Part shown: piece by piece, positions 15,847 through 24,153 of the stretch
How the letters are laid out: every line of letters starts with the position of its first letter
Numbering within the stretch: the first letter of the stretch is position 1
DNA from: Allokutzneria multivorans
GTDB lineage: Bacteria; Actinomycetota; Actinomycetes; Mycobacteriales; Pseudonocardiaceae
Reading direction: 5' to 3'
DNA: 64,000 bases
NCBI RefSeq assembly: GCF_039537405.1
Contig: NZ_BAABAL010000006.1
Span: forward strand, 310,001 to 374,000
Translations under genes and position numbers: made by a program
The notes under the pieces: model-generated
Told to the model about the DNA's origin: nothing
What the model saw: only the letters and a program-made list of their open reading frames with translations
Database searches by the model: none

Positions 15847-16304
15847 GCTCGGGGCCTCGCGAAGTAGCGGTTGGAGGCGGGCGCGTACAGCAGCACGGGC
15901 ACCGCGGCGATGGTGGCGATCACGATCAGCGAGAACGCGCTGGGCGAGCCGAGGTCGACGCCGTGCCGGCTGGTGGTCAGCCAGCCGAGTCCGACGACGC
16001 TCAGGACCGCGACGACAGCACGGGCCCAGTTCCTCCCGGACCGCATCATGCCGACGACCGTCAACGCCAGGGCACCGACGAGCGCGGACACGAGGGTGGC
16101 CAGCAGGATCGAGCCGCCGAAAGCGTCCTCGAACGCCTCGCGGAACCCGCCGGGCGGAGCCTCGTTGGCCGCGCCGATCAGCGAGTTGACGATGTGGATC
16201 GCCGAGAGGGCCACCCCCAGCGTCGCGAGTGCGATGACCACGGCGACCACGCTGAGCCAGAAGGCGACCTCAACGGTCTTCGGTCGTGGCTGGGGCGTGG
16301 TCAC
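15843..16304 (-). CDS. Four-span membrane protein, tandem paralogue 2
   Basis: A 153-residue protein starting MTTPQPRPKTVEVAFWLS, with four hydrophobic helices, the NWARAVVAVLSVVGLGW motif and the tail YAPASNRYFARP. This N-terminus and tail are nearly shared with the following paralogue (PRPKTIEFAF; YVPASNRYFAKP), which shows recent duplication. GTG start at 16304. Function unknown; Rv0513, a membrane protein next to hemB in M. tuberculosis, may be the counterpart of this group. Confidence 0.75.
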   Translation of the reverse strand: MTTPQPRPKTVEVAFWLSVVAVVIALATLGVALSAIHIVNSLIGAANEAPPGGFREAFEDAFGGSILLATLVSALVGALALTVVGMMRSGRNWARAVVAVLSVVGLGWLTTSRHGVDLGSPSAFSLIVIATIAAVPVLLYAPASNRYFARPRA

Positions 16305-16332
16305 GCGTGCACGGTAGCCGACCCCCGCCGGA

Positions 16333-16818
16333 TCACCCCTGCGGCTTCGGTTTCGCGAAGTACCGGTTGGACGCGGGCACGTACAGCAGCACGATCACCG
16401 CGATGTTCACGGCGAGCGTCAGCAGCGGCAGCATGCCCGCCGGGCTGATCGCCTGGCCGTTGATGCTGGTCCGCACCCCGGCGAGCCCGACGACAGCGAC
16501 CACCGTGAGCACGATCCGGGCCCAGTTCCGCCTCCGTCGCACCAGGATCGCGAGGGCCACGGTGAGGCACGCGACGCTCAGGTAGAAGGCTGCGACCGTG
16601 GTCAACGAACTGTCGACCACGCTGCTGGCCATCTCCTCCTTCTGCTCCTGCGAAAGCATGCTCGCGGGCAGCAGGGGCTTGATGCCCAGCGCGATCATGT
16701 CGTCGCGTCCGACGAAGTAGAGGATGACGGTCACGAACGCGCTGAGCGCGCTGACGACGCATCCCATGAAGGCGAACTCGATCGTCTTCGGTCGCGGGGG
16801 CCGCAGCGGCGCAGTCAT
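16333..16818 (-). CDS. Four-span membrane protein, tandem paralogue 3
   Basis: A 161-residue protein closely related to paralogue 2: PRPKTIEFAF at the start, a 45-residue extracytoplasmic loop (GIKPLLPASMLSQEQKEEMA), NWARIVLTVVAVVGLAG, and the tail LYVPASNRYFAKPKPQG. Four helices. The loop differs most among paralogues, suggesting a shared membrane scaffold with variable external parts. Confidence 0.75.
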   Translation of the reverse strand: MTAPLRPPRPKTIEFAFMGCVVSALSAFVTVILYFVGRDDMIALGIKPLLPASMLSQEQKEEMASSVVDSSLTTVAAFYLSVACLTVALAILVRRRRNWARIVLTVVAVVGLAGVRTSINGQAISPAGMLPLLTLAVNIAVIVLLYVPASNRYFAKPKPQG

Positions 16819-16841
16819 TCGTGAAAATTATTGGCCAACCC

Positions 16842-17366
16842 TCAGCGCTGTCCCTGCTTTCGAGATTCGGCGAAGTAAGCGTTCGCTGTCGGCATCACCA
16901 TCAGCAGCGTCGCGAAGACCGACAGTCCGACGATGCTCATACCGTGCCAGTCGGTCTCGACCCAGAACGACGACACGGCGGTGATCACCGTCAGCCCGAT
17001 CAGCACCGCGCGCGCCCACCCGCGCCCCGCCAGCATCCGCAGGGCGAACCACACATAAGCGGCGGCCAGCGCTAGCACGGCAACGCACACCACGCCGATC
17101 ACGACCCCGGCGCCGAAGCGGACCACGCCCGAGTCGAGTTGCACGGTGTCACCGCGCAGCACCGCCCCCGCGCGCTCCTCGTCGAGGGCCTCATCGGTCA
17201 GCAGGTGCCCATCGGCGAGCACCAGTGGAATGAGCACGACCTCCAGCGCGGCGGCCGCGATCCACGCCCAGAACGAGATCAGCACCTCGCGGGGCCGCAC
17301 CGGAGCGCGCTGGCTGTCATCGATCTCGGGAGCCGAAGGCAGCGACGAGTCAGGAGCAGTGGTCAC
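16842..17366 (-). CDS. Four-span membrane protein, tandem paralogue 4
   Basis: About 174 residues. An N-terminal acidic leader is followed by four helices with GWARAVLIGLTVITAVSS and the tail MPTANAYFAESRKQG, homologous to NRYFAKP in paralogues 2 and 3. The start is uncertain: GTG at 17366 is used; GTG at 17384 and TTG at 17390 are possible and none has a well-spaced ribosome-binding site. Function unknown. Confidence 0.7.
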   Translation of the reverse strand: MTTAPDSSLPSAPEIDDSQRAPVRPREVLISFWAWIAAAALEVVLIPLVLADGHLLTDEALDEERAGAVLRGDTVQLDSGVVRFGAGVVIGVVCVAVLALAAAYVWFALRMLAGRGWARAVLIGLTVITAVSSFWVETDWHGMSIVGLSVFATLLMVMPTANAYFAESRKQGQR

Positions 17367-17423
17367 ACCCTCGACATCCGCCACGAGCAACGGACCGTTA
17401 CCGAAATCGCCCGACCGGGTAAC

Positions 17424-17954
17424 TCAGAGCGACGGGCGTCGCGGCATGCGCAGCGGAGCCATCTTCGCGAAGTAGGCCAGGGACTCCCGCCGGAACATCA
17501 GCACGAGCGCGGTGGCGTCCAGCGCGAGGACGGTCGTCCCGAAGACCACGTCCAGCGTCGTCACCTGGAGCCCGGCCGTCGCGGTCACCCCACCGGCCAG
17601 TCCCACGAGCCCGAGCACGTTGAGGGACACACCGATCACGCCGAAGGCGACCAGCACCATGCGCGCCCACGGGAAGCCCGCGAGCATTCGGGAGGACAAC
17701 CACGCGTAGATCGCGACGAAGCCCAGCGACATCGCCAACCCCATGAACACCGAGGCCGATGCCGCCGAGTCCACCTGGTCGAAGGGCAGGTCCGGGCGCA
17801 TGGCCTGGAGCTGGTTCATGATCGCTTCGCGGTCGGAGAGCTTGGTGAGGGCACGAGCCATGCTGACCACCGTGCTGGCGATCCAGAGCACCCGAGCCAA
17901 CTGCAACGGCTGCGGGGCCGGAGCGGCCTCGGGGGTCACCTCTGGTTCAGCCAC
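17424..17954 (-). CDS. Four-span membrane protein, tandem paralogue 5
   Basis: A 176-residue protein with a Pro/Ala/Glu-rich N-terminus, a loop with LSDREAIMNQLQAMRPDLPF, four helices, PWARMVLVAFGVIGVS, and a tail LAYFAKMAPLRMP. The GTG start at 17954 lies within hemB (19-bp overlap), so it is coupled to hemB translation. As the hemB-proximal member it occupies the position of Rv0513. Confidence 0.75.
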   Translation of the reverse strand: MAEPEVTPEAAPAPQPLQLARVLWIASTVVSMARALTKLSDREAIMNQLQAMRPDLPFDQVDSAASASVFMGLAMSLGFVAIYAWLSSRMLAGFPWARMVLVAFGVIGVSLNVLGLVGLAGGVTATAGLQVTTLDVVFGTTVLALDATALVLMFRRESLAYFAKMAPLRMPRRPSL

Positions 17955-18919
17955 TGCGCCGCTTCCACTGCCCAGTACGTGAGGATGACGTCCGCGCCCG
18001 CGCGCCGGATCGAGGTCAGCGTCTCCAGCACGGCGGGCTTGCGGTCGATCCAGCCGTTGGCCGCGGCCGCCTCGATCATCGCGTACTCGCCGGAGATCTG
18101 GTACGCCGCAACGGGAACGTCGGAGATCTCGGTGATCGCGCGGATCACGTCGAGGTAGGCCCCTGCAGGCTTGACCATGACAACGTCGGCACCTTCGGCG
18201 AGGTCGAGCTGCACCTCGCGCAGCGCCTCACGGACGTTGGCGCCGTCCTGCTGGTAGGTCTTGCGGTCGCCGGCGAGCTGCGACTCCACCGCCTCGCGGA
18301 ACGGGCCGTAGAACGCCGAGGAGTACTTGGCGGAGTAGGCGAGGATGCCGGTGTCCAGCAGTCCAGCGCGGTCCAGCGACTCGCGGATGACGCCGACCTG
18401 GCCGTCCATCATGCCGCTGGGGCCGATGAGGTGGGCGCCGGATTCGGCCTGCGCCACAGCCATCTCGCCGTAGATGCTGAGCGTCGCGTCGTTGTCCACC
18501 GAGCCGTCCGGGGCCAGCACGCCGCAGTGCCCGTGGTCGGTGAACTCGTCCAGGCAGCAGTCCGACATCAGCACGGTGGCGTCGCCGACCTCGGCGCGGA
18601 CGTCGCGCAGCGCCACGTTGAGGATGCCGTTGGGGTCGATGCCGCCGGAACCCGCCGCGTCGCGGGTCTCGGGGACGCCGAAGAGCATCAGCCCGCCGAC
18701 CCCCGCCTCCACGGCCTCCGCGGCGGCCTTGCGCAGCGAGTCACGGGTGTGCTGGAAGACGCCGGGCATCGAGCGGATCGCGACCGGCTCGCGGGCGCCT
18801 TCCTTGACGAACATCGGCAGCACGAGCTGACGCGGCTCGACGGTGGTCTCGGCGACGAGCCTGCGGATCGCCGGGTTGCGGCGCAGTCGGCGCGGGCGGT
18901 GTGTCGGGAACACGGGCAC
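17936..18919 (-). CDS. hemB: Delta-aminolevulinic acid dehydratase HemB
   Basis: A 327-residue porphobilinogen synthase that condenses two 5-aminolevulinates. Zinc-site cysteines are present in SDCCLDEFTDHGHCG; the Schiff-base lysines are in YSAKYSSAFYGPFREA and MVKPAGAYLD. GTG at 18919, preceded by AAGGGA, is chosen; the longer frame has no family sequence. It follows the cobA-hemD terminator, so it has its own promoter or depends on read-through. Confidence 0.96.
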   Translation of the reverse strand: MPVFPTHRPRRLRRNPAIRRLVAETTVEPRQLVLPMFVKEGAREPVAIRSMPGVFQHTRDSLRKAAAEAVEAGVGGLMLFGVPETRDAAGSGGIDPNGILNVALRDVRAEVGDATVLMSDCCLDEFTDHGHCGVLAPDGSVDNDATLSIYGEMAVAQAESGAHLIGPSGMMDGQVGVIRESLDRAGLLDTGILAYSAKYSSAFYGPFREAVESQLAGDRKTYQQDGANVREALREVQLDLAEGADVVMVKPAGAYLDVIRAITEISDVPVAAYQISGEYAMIEAAAANGWIDRKPAVLETLTSIRRAGADVILTYWAVEAAQWLNQR

Positions 18920-18958
18920 TACTTCCCTTCTCGGGAAACCTTGCGGTGAAGCCAGAAC

Positions 18959-18986
18959 GGCCCCAGGCGAACACACGCCTGGGGCC
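18959..18986 (-). terminator. Intrinsic terminator after cobA-hemD
   Basis: GGCCCCAGGCG (18959-18969) pairs perfectly with CGCCTGGGGCC (18976-18986), 6-base loop, 24 bp beyond the stop of the minus-strand fusion gene and 40 bp before the hemB start. No long T-run follows. Confidence 0.65.
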
Positions 18987-19009
18987 GCGGTGGCACTACG
19001 GGGAACCGG

Positions 19010-20563
19010 TCAGCGGCGGGCGCGCTTGGTCTTGCGCGGGGGCGGGAGAGCACCCTCCGCGCGCAGCCGGTTGGCGTGCTCGGCGAGCGCGTCGACCAGC
19101 GCGGGCACCTGGGCGAGGTCCGGCTGCACGTCCACGCGCAGGCCGAACTCCTTGGCGGTCTCGGCCGTCTGCGGGCCGATGCACGCCACCAGGGTGCGGG
19201 CGTGCGGCTTGCCCGCGATGCCCACCAGGTTGCGGACGGTGGAGGACGAGGTGAAGCACACCGCGTCGAAGCCACCGGTCTTGATCATCTCGCGGGTGTC
19301 GGCGGGCGGCGGGGCCGCGCGCACGGTGCGGTAGGCGGTGACGTCGTCGATCTCCCAGCCGCGCTCGCGCATCCCGGCGGCCAGCGTCTCCGTGGCGATG
19401 TCCGCCCGGGGCAGCAGCACCCGGTCGACCGGGTCCAGGATGTCGTCGTGCGGCGGGAACTCGGCGAGCAGGCCCTCGCTGGACTGCTCCCCGGAGGGCA
19501 CCAGCTCGGGGATGATGCCGAAGGAGCGCACCTTCGCCGCCGTGGCCTCGCCGATGCAGGCGATCTTCACGCCGGAGAACGCCCGGGCGTCCAGGCCGAA
19601 CTCGGCGAACTTCTCCCACACCGCGCGGACCGCGTTGGTCGAGGTGAACACGACCCACTGGTAGCGGCCGTCCACCAGGCCCTTGACCGCGCGCTCCATC
19701 TGCGCGGGGCTGCGCGGCGGCTCCACCGAGATCGTCGGCACCTCGACCGGGATGGCGCCGTGCGACCGGAGGCGCTCGCTCATCGCGCCGGCCTGCTCCT
19801 TGGTGCGGGGCACCAGGACGCGCCAGCCGTAGAGCGCCCGCGACTCCCACCAGGACAGCTTCGCCCGGTTCGCGACGGCTCCGCCGACGGTCACCACGAG
19901 CGGGCCGCTGAGGTCACCGGCGTCGCTGGCCAGCGAGGCCAGCGCGGTGTCGATGGTCTTCTGCGCGCAGGAGGTGCCCTCGGTGGTCACCGAGACCGGG
20001 GTCTGCGGCGCGAGGCCCTGCTCCACCAGCGAGGACGCCGCCTCGGCGAGGTGGCTGGCCGAAGCGTGCAGCACCAGCGTGCCGGGAGCACTGGCCAGTG
20101 CGGCCCAGTCCACGCTGCCGCGCACGTCGGCCTCGGTGTGCACCGCGCCGAGCGCGACACCGGCGTAGGCCGGAACCGCGGTGCCCGCGGCAACGCCGGG
20201 GACCACGTCGAAGGCGATGGTGGACTTGGCGACGGCGGCGGCCTCCTCGACCACCGCGTCGGCTGTCAGCGGGTCACCGGCGACGAGCCGGACCACGGAT
20301 CGGCCGTTCTTGGCCTCGTTCACCAGGTCCTTGGCCACGTCGGCGGGCTCGCCCACCGCGGGCCGGACCTCGGCCGTCTCCGGAACCAGGGCGGCGACCT
20401 CCACCGGAACGTCCGGGTCGGTGACCACGAGTTCGGCCCTGGTCAACAGCTCCTGGGCCCGGACGGTCAGCAGACCGAGATCACCAGGTCCGGAACCGAC
20501 GAAGGCAACCCGTCCTGGGGTCTTGCGAGCGCGGGTCATCAGGCAATCCCCATTCCCATTCAC
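19010..20563 (-). CDS. hemD: Fused uroporphyrinogen-III C-methyltransferase / uroporphyrinogen-III synthase (CobA-HemD)
   Basis: A 517-residue two-domain protein. The N-terminal part (about 15-250) is a SUMT/CobA-like tetrapyrrole methyltransferase (VAFVGSGPGDLGLLTVRA, VRLVAGDPL, DVVPGVAAGTAVPAYAGV); the C-terminal part (about 255-500) is HemD (VLVPRTKEQAGAMSERL, VVFTSTNAVRAVWE, CFTSSSTVRNL). HemD closes hydroxymethylbilane to uroporphyrinogen III; the methyltransferase domain would divert it to siroheme/cobalamin. Some SUMT signature residues look altered (GSGPGDLGLLT is kept, but GDPLTADAV replaces the usual GDPFVFGRG), so its methylase activity is uncertain. The GTG start overlaps the hemC stop (GTGA). 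Basic tail PPPRKTKRARR. Confidence 0.93.
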   Translation of the reverse strand: MNGNGDCLMTRARKTPGRVAFVGSGPGDLGLLTVRAQELLTRAELVVTDPDVPVEVAALVPETAEVRPAVGEPADVAKDLVNEAKNGRSVVRLVAGDPLTADAVVEEAAAVAKSTIAFDVVPGVAAGTAVPAYAGVALGAVHTEADVRGSVDWAALASAPGTLVLHASASHLAEAASSLVEQGLAPQTPVSVTTEGTSCAQKTIDTALASLASDAGDLSGPLVVTVGGAVANRAKLSWWESRALYGWRVLVPRTKEQAGAMSERLRSHGAIPVEVPTISVEPPRSPAQMERAVKGLVDGRYQWVVFTSTNAVRAVWEKFAEFGLDARAFSGVKIACIGEATAAKVRSFGIIPELVPSGEQSSEGLLAEFPPHDDILDPVDRVLLPRADIATETLAAGMRERGWEIDDVTAYRTVRAAPPPADTREMIKTGGFDAVCFTSSSTVRNLVGIAGKPHARTLVACIGPQTAETAKEFGLRVDVQPDLAQVPALVDALAEHANRLRAEGALPPPRKTKRARR

Positions 20564-21495
20564 TCCCCTGGGCCGCTGAGCACCGCGGCCCCGAGGTCGA
20601 GCAGTTCCTCGGCCACCGCGCGGCCGAGCTGCTCAGCAGCTGTCGTGTTTCCGATGGCCGAGGCGCGCAGCATGTCCCCGTGGGGAGTCGCGGCGACCCC
20701 TCGCAACGACAGGCGCAACACCGTGCGCCCCTCGTCGTCGAGGTCCTCGACCACATCGGCCAGCGCCCCGACAGGAGCGCTGCAGCCCGCCTCCAACCTT
20801 GCGAGCATCGCGCGCTCCGCGGTAACCGCGGCGCGGCTGGCCTCATCGTCCAGCGTGGAGCGGATCAGGTGCTCCACGTCGACGTCGTCGATCCGGCACT
20901 CCACCGCCAGCGCGCCCTGTGCGGGCGCCGGCAGCATCTGCAACGGGTCCAGCGTCTCGCTGATCTCGTCGAGCCTGCCGAGGCGGGCGAGTCCGGCCCT
21001 CGCGAGCACCACGGCGTCCAGTTCACCGGAGGTGACCTTGCCGAGCCGGGTGTCCACGTTGCCGCGCAACGGAACCACGCTCAGCCCGAGCCCGAGGGCC
21101 TCCAGCTGGGCGGCCCGCCGCGGCGATCCCGTTCCCACGGTGGAGCCGACGGGCAGCTCCCCGAGGGTCAGGTTGTCCCTTGCGCACAGCGCGTCCCTCG
21201 GGTCCTCGCGAGGGGGCACCGCCGCCAGCACGAGCCGGGGGTCCGGCGCGGTCGGCAGGTCCTTGTAGGAGTGCACGGCCACGTCGATCTCGTTCGCCGC
21301 CAGCGCGTCGCGCAGTGCCGAGGTGAACACCCCGACGCCGATCTCGGCGATCGGAGCGCTCGACCGGTCTCCCGGGGTGCTCACGACGACCGTCTCGATC
21401 TCTGCTCCCGCGCGCTCCAGCGCCGCGGCGATCAGGCCGGTCTGCGCCAGAGCGAGCGCGCTGCCGCGCGTCCCGATCCGCAGTCTCGGCTTCAC
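20560..21495 (-). CDS. hemC: Porphobilinogen deaminase HemC
   Basis: A 311-residue hydroxymethylbilane synthase. Cys238 in LEAGCSAPVG carries the dipyrromethane cofactor, Asp79 in HSYKDLPT is catalytic, and IGTRGSALALAQ is the N-terminal signature. GTG start at 21495 overlaps the hemA stop by GTGA. It is the second gene of the rex-hemA-hemC-hemD string. Confidence 0.96.
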   Translation of the reverse strand: MKPRLRIGTRGSALALAQTGLIAAALERAGAEIETVVVSTPGDRSSAPIAEIGVGVFTSALRDALAANEIDVAVHSYKDLPTAPDPRLVLAAVPPREDPRDALCARDNLTLGELPVGSTVGTGSPRRAAQLEALGLGLSVVPLRGNVDTRLGKVTSGELDAVVLARAGLARLGRLDEISETLDPLQMLPAPAQGALAVECRIDDVDVEHLIRSTLDDEASRAAVTAERAMLARLEAGCSAPVGALADVVEDLDDEGRTVLRLSLRGVAATPHGDMLRASAIGNTTAAEQLGRAVAEELLDLGAAVLSGPGE

Positions 21496-22844
21496 CGGAT
21501 ATCACCGTCCGTTTCGGACTGTCCACTGTGGATTCCGTGGACGTTGTGGAGGAAGGGGTCCATGGCGCCGACCGCCGCAGGGGCCTGCGGGTCGAGCGCG
21601 AACAGCTCGCGGAGCGCGTCCGCGTAGTCGGAGCCGCCCGGCGCGGAGGCGAGCTGCTTCACCCGCACGGTCGGGGTGTGCAGCAGCTTGTCCACCACGC
21701 GGCGCACCGTCTGCGACAGCTCGTCGCGCACGTCGGGCGCCAGCTCCGGCAACCGCGTGGACAACCGCAGCAGCTCGGCGTCGACCACCTCGGCCGCGCG
21801 CCTGCGCAGCGCGGTCACGGTCGGGGTCACCGCGGCGGAGCGCTGCGCGGCCAGGTAGGCGCGCACCTCCTCCGCGACGAGTTCGGTGGCGAGCCGGGTG
21901 TCCGCGCCCGCCTCGGCGTCGCTGAGCCTGGCCTGGAGGCTCTCCAGGTCCACCACGCGCACACCGGGGACCTCGGCGGCGGCGGGGTCGATGTCGCGGG
22001 GCAGGCCGAGGTCGCAGAGCACGATGTCGCGGCTGGCCCCGGCGAGCACGCCCGCGTCGATGACCACCTCGGTGGCACCGGTGCAGGCGAAGACCACGTC
22101 CGCCGTCGCCAGCTCCACGGCCAGCTCCGACAGCCCCGTGGCGCGCGCGGGAACACCCTCGGCCGCGATGTTCTCCGCCAGCCGCTGCCCGTTCTCCGGG
22201 GTGCGGTTGGCGACGACGATCTCCGCGACGCCCGCGCGGCGCAGGTGCGCGGCGGCCAGCCCGCCCATCGCGCCGGAGCCGACGATCAGCGCGCGGCGGC
22301 CGGACAGCGTGCCCAGCACGGCGGCGGCGTCGGCGAGGGCTTCGGTGACCAGCGAGGCTCCGGCGTGATCGATGCCGGTCTCGCTGTGCACCCGCTTGCC
22401 GACCCGCAGTGCCTGCTGGACCAGCTCGTGCAGGACCTTGCCGACGGTCCCGGCCTTGTCGGCCTCGCCGTAGGCGGTGCGCAGCTGCCCGAGGATCTGG
22501 GCCTCGCCGACCACCATGGAGTCCAGCCCGGAGGCGACCCGGAACAGGTGCTCGACGGCGCGCGCCGCGTAGTGCACGTACAGGTGCGCCGACAGCTGGC
22601 CGACGTCGGTCCCCGCCTGGCGCGCGAGCACGCCGGAGACGTCGGCGAGGCCGCCGTGGAAGGCGTCGACGACCGCGTAGACCTCGACCCGGTTGCAGGT
22701 CGCGACCAGCACGGCCTCGGAGACGTTGGGGCAGCGCAGCAGCTCGTCCAGCAGCTTCCCGGCCTCGTCACCGGAGACCGCGGCGCGCTCCAGGACGCGG
22801 ACCGGCGCGGTGCGGTGCGACAGGCCGACGGCGAGCAGGGTCAT
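21492..22844 (-). CDS. hemA: Glutamyl-tRNA reductase HemA
   Basis: A 450-residue NADPH-dependent enzyme that makes glutamate-1-semialdehyde from Glu-tRNA, the committed C5 step. The catalytic Cys50 is in LVATCNRVEVYA; the N-terminus MTLLAVGLSHRTAPV and VVGEAQILGQLR are diagnostic; a Rossmann domain (VGSGAMGGLAA) and a C-terminal dimerisation helix follow. Its ATG overlaps the rex stop (ATGA), so expression tracks rex. A GTCCACTGTGGAT near-palindrome lies in its last codons. Confidence 0.97.
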   Translation of the reverse strand: MTLLAVGLSHRTAPVRVLERAAVSGDEAGKLLDELLRCPNVSEAVLVATCNRVEVYAVVDAFHGGLADVSGVLARQAGTDVGQLSAHLYVHYAARAVEHLFRVASGLDSMVVGEAQILGQLRTAYGEADKAGTVGKVLHELVQQALRVGKRVHSETGIDHAGASLVTEALADAAAVLGTLSGRRALIVGSGAMGGLAAAHLRRAGVAEIVVANRTPENGQRLAENIAAEGVPARATGLSELAVELATADVVFACTGATEVVIDAGVLAGASRDIVLCDLGLPRDIDPAAAEVPGVRVVDLESLQARLSDAEAGADTRLATELVAEEVRAYLAAQRSAAVTPTVTALRRRAAEVVDAELLRLSTRLPELAPDVRDELSQTVRRVVDKLLHTPTVRVKQLASAPGGSDYADALRELFALDPQAPAAVGAMDPFLHNVHGIHSGQSETDGDIR

Positions 22845-23650
22845 CGCCCGACCACCGCCTCACCGACGCCGGGCCGGGTGCCGTCCACGGTCACCTCGGC
22901 CTGCGCCTCGTCGGCGCGGCGGGCGACGTGGAAGGAGAGGATCTGCATCTCCACCGCCAGGTCAACCTTGCGCACCTCGACGTGGTCGGGGACCCCGAGA
23001 ACCACTGGTGCGAAGTTCAGGATGCATTGCACGCCGCCTGAGACCAAACGATCACAAACTTCCTGAGCCACCGAGGGCGGCGTGGCGATCACGCCGATGG
23101 TGACCTCGCGCTCGCGGCAGATCGACTCGATGTCCTCGATGTGCTCGACCGGAATACCGCCGACGGGAACGCCCATCAGGTCGGGGTCGACGTCGAAGAG
23201 CGCCGCGACCGGGAAGCCCCTGCTCGGGAATCCACCGTAGTTCGCCAGCGCGTGGCCCAGGTTTCCGATACCGACCACCGCGACGCTGTGCTTGCGGGTC
23301 AGGCCGAGGATGCGCTCGATCTCGCTGATCAGCACGTCCACGTCGTAGCCGACGCCGCGGGTGCCGTAGGAGCCGATGTAGGAGAGGTCCTTGCGCAGCT
23401 TCGCCGAGTTCACCCCGGCGGCGGCGGCCAGTTCCTCGCTGGAGATCGTGGTGACCCCGTCCTCGCCCATCGCGGAGAGGACTCGCAGGTAGACGGCGAG
23501 CCTGGCGACCGCGGCCTCGGGGATGGCCCGTGCCCGCTCGCGGGCGGCCGGGACATCGCGGACGGTCACGTCGGTGACAGTGGCGGGCGGCTGGTCCCCG
23601 TTGTGCCCCTGGTCCCGCTGCGCCGCCACGCTGCTCTCCCTCGCCTGCAT
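22841..23650 (-). CDS. rex: Redox-sensing transcriptional repressor Rex
   Basis: A 269-residue repressor that senses the NADH/NAD+ ratio. An unconserved N-terminal tail (1-35) precedes the winged HTH (IPEAAVARLAVYLRVL, ISSEELAAAAGVNSAKLRKDLS) and the Rossmann domain (VGIGNLGHALANY, ALFDVDPDL, GVIATPPSVAQ). ATG at 23650 gives the usual actinobacterial length; the frame is open further upstream, but that part lies in the promoter. It heads the heme string. A Rex-operator-like site overlaps its promoter, implying autoregulation and redox control of hemA-hemC-hemD, as described for S. coelicolor. Confidence 0.94.
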   Translation of the reverse strand: MQARESSVAAQRDQGHNGDQPPATVTDVTVRDVPAARERARAIPEAAVARLAVYLRVLSAMGEDGVTTISSEELAAAAGVNSAKLRKDLSYIGSYGTRGVGYDVDVLISEIERILGLTRKHSVAVVGIGNLGHALANYGGFPSRGFPVAALFDVDPDLMGVPVGGIPVEHIEDIESICREREVTIGVIATPPSVAQEVCDRLVSGGVQCILNFAPVVLGVPDHVEVRKVDLAVEMQILSFHVARRADEAQAEVTVDGTRPGVGEAVVGR

Positions 23651-23727
23651 CTGGAAATGGGTCGCCCGGCAGCTGACGTCCGCGAAGGTGGGGTCTTCCG
23701 CTCTCCAGCCGCAACGGCGACGTTCAC

Positions 23728-23756
23728 ACGGTAGCCGCTTGTGAACGCAGGCACAA
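23728..23756 (-). promoter_or_regulatory. rex promoter with overlapping Rex operator (ROP-like)
   Basis: On the minus strand TTGTGC (23756-23751) and TACCGT (23733-23728) form -35 and -10 boxes with 17-bp spacing. The same bases contain TTGTGCCTGCGTTCACAA (23756-23739), an 18-bp match to the Rex operator TTGTGAAnnnnTTCACAA with two changes. A second partial inverted pair (GTTCACA 23722, TGTGAAC 23740) overlaps. Rex bound here would cover the -35 box. The distance to the rex ATG is about 78 bp. Operator assignment is by consensus recalled from the family. Confidence 0.7.
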
Positions 23757-23909
23757 AGTCGTGGCCAGCCGACGTAACCAGCCGCACAATACCCGGTCAC
23801 ACGCAGGTCGCGGACCACTCGCGACGGCGGAGGGGCAGTCGGGCGGGCTCATCGGGCAATCACCCGAACAGGTACTTCCCAGACAAAAACGCGGGCATTC
23901 CGCCCGGGA

Positions 23910-24152
23910 TCAGGTTAGCGCGGCCCGCAGCCGCGCCTCCTCCACCCTCCAGTAACCGTGCTCGCGGCCGTCGACCAGGAACACCGGGACCCGGTCGCCG
24001 TACTCCGCGCGCAGCTCGCGGTCGGAGTCCACGTCCACCTCCGACCACGGCACGCCCAGCTCGCCGCAGATCCGGGCCAGTTCCACCTTGGCGACCTCGC
24101 AGGGGTGGCAGCCGACCCGGCTCATCAGCGTGACTTCGTGGGGCATGCGCAC
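23910..24152 (-). CDS. Glutaredoxin-like protein
   Basis: An 80-residue thioredoxin-fold protein with redox motif CHPC in MSRVGCHPCEVAK and cis-Pro in DRVPVFLVDG. It matches the small glutaredoxin family protein encoded just before hemA in actinobacteria (Rv0508). It could work with mycothiol, made by the MshA pathway of this organism; that link is inference. GTG at 24152 follows AGGGA and the acyl-CoA dehydrogenase stop by one base; ATG at 24146 is an alternative. Confidence 0.85.
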   Translation of the reverse strand: MRMPHEVTLMSRVGCHPCEVAKVELARICGELGVPWSEVDVDSDRELRAEYGDRVPVFLVDGREHGYWRVEEARLRAALT

Positions 24153-24153
24153 A

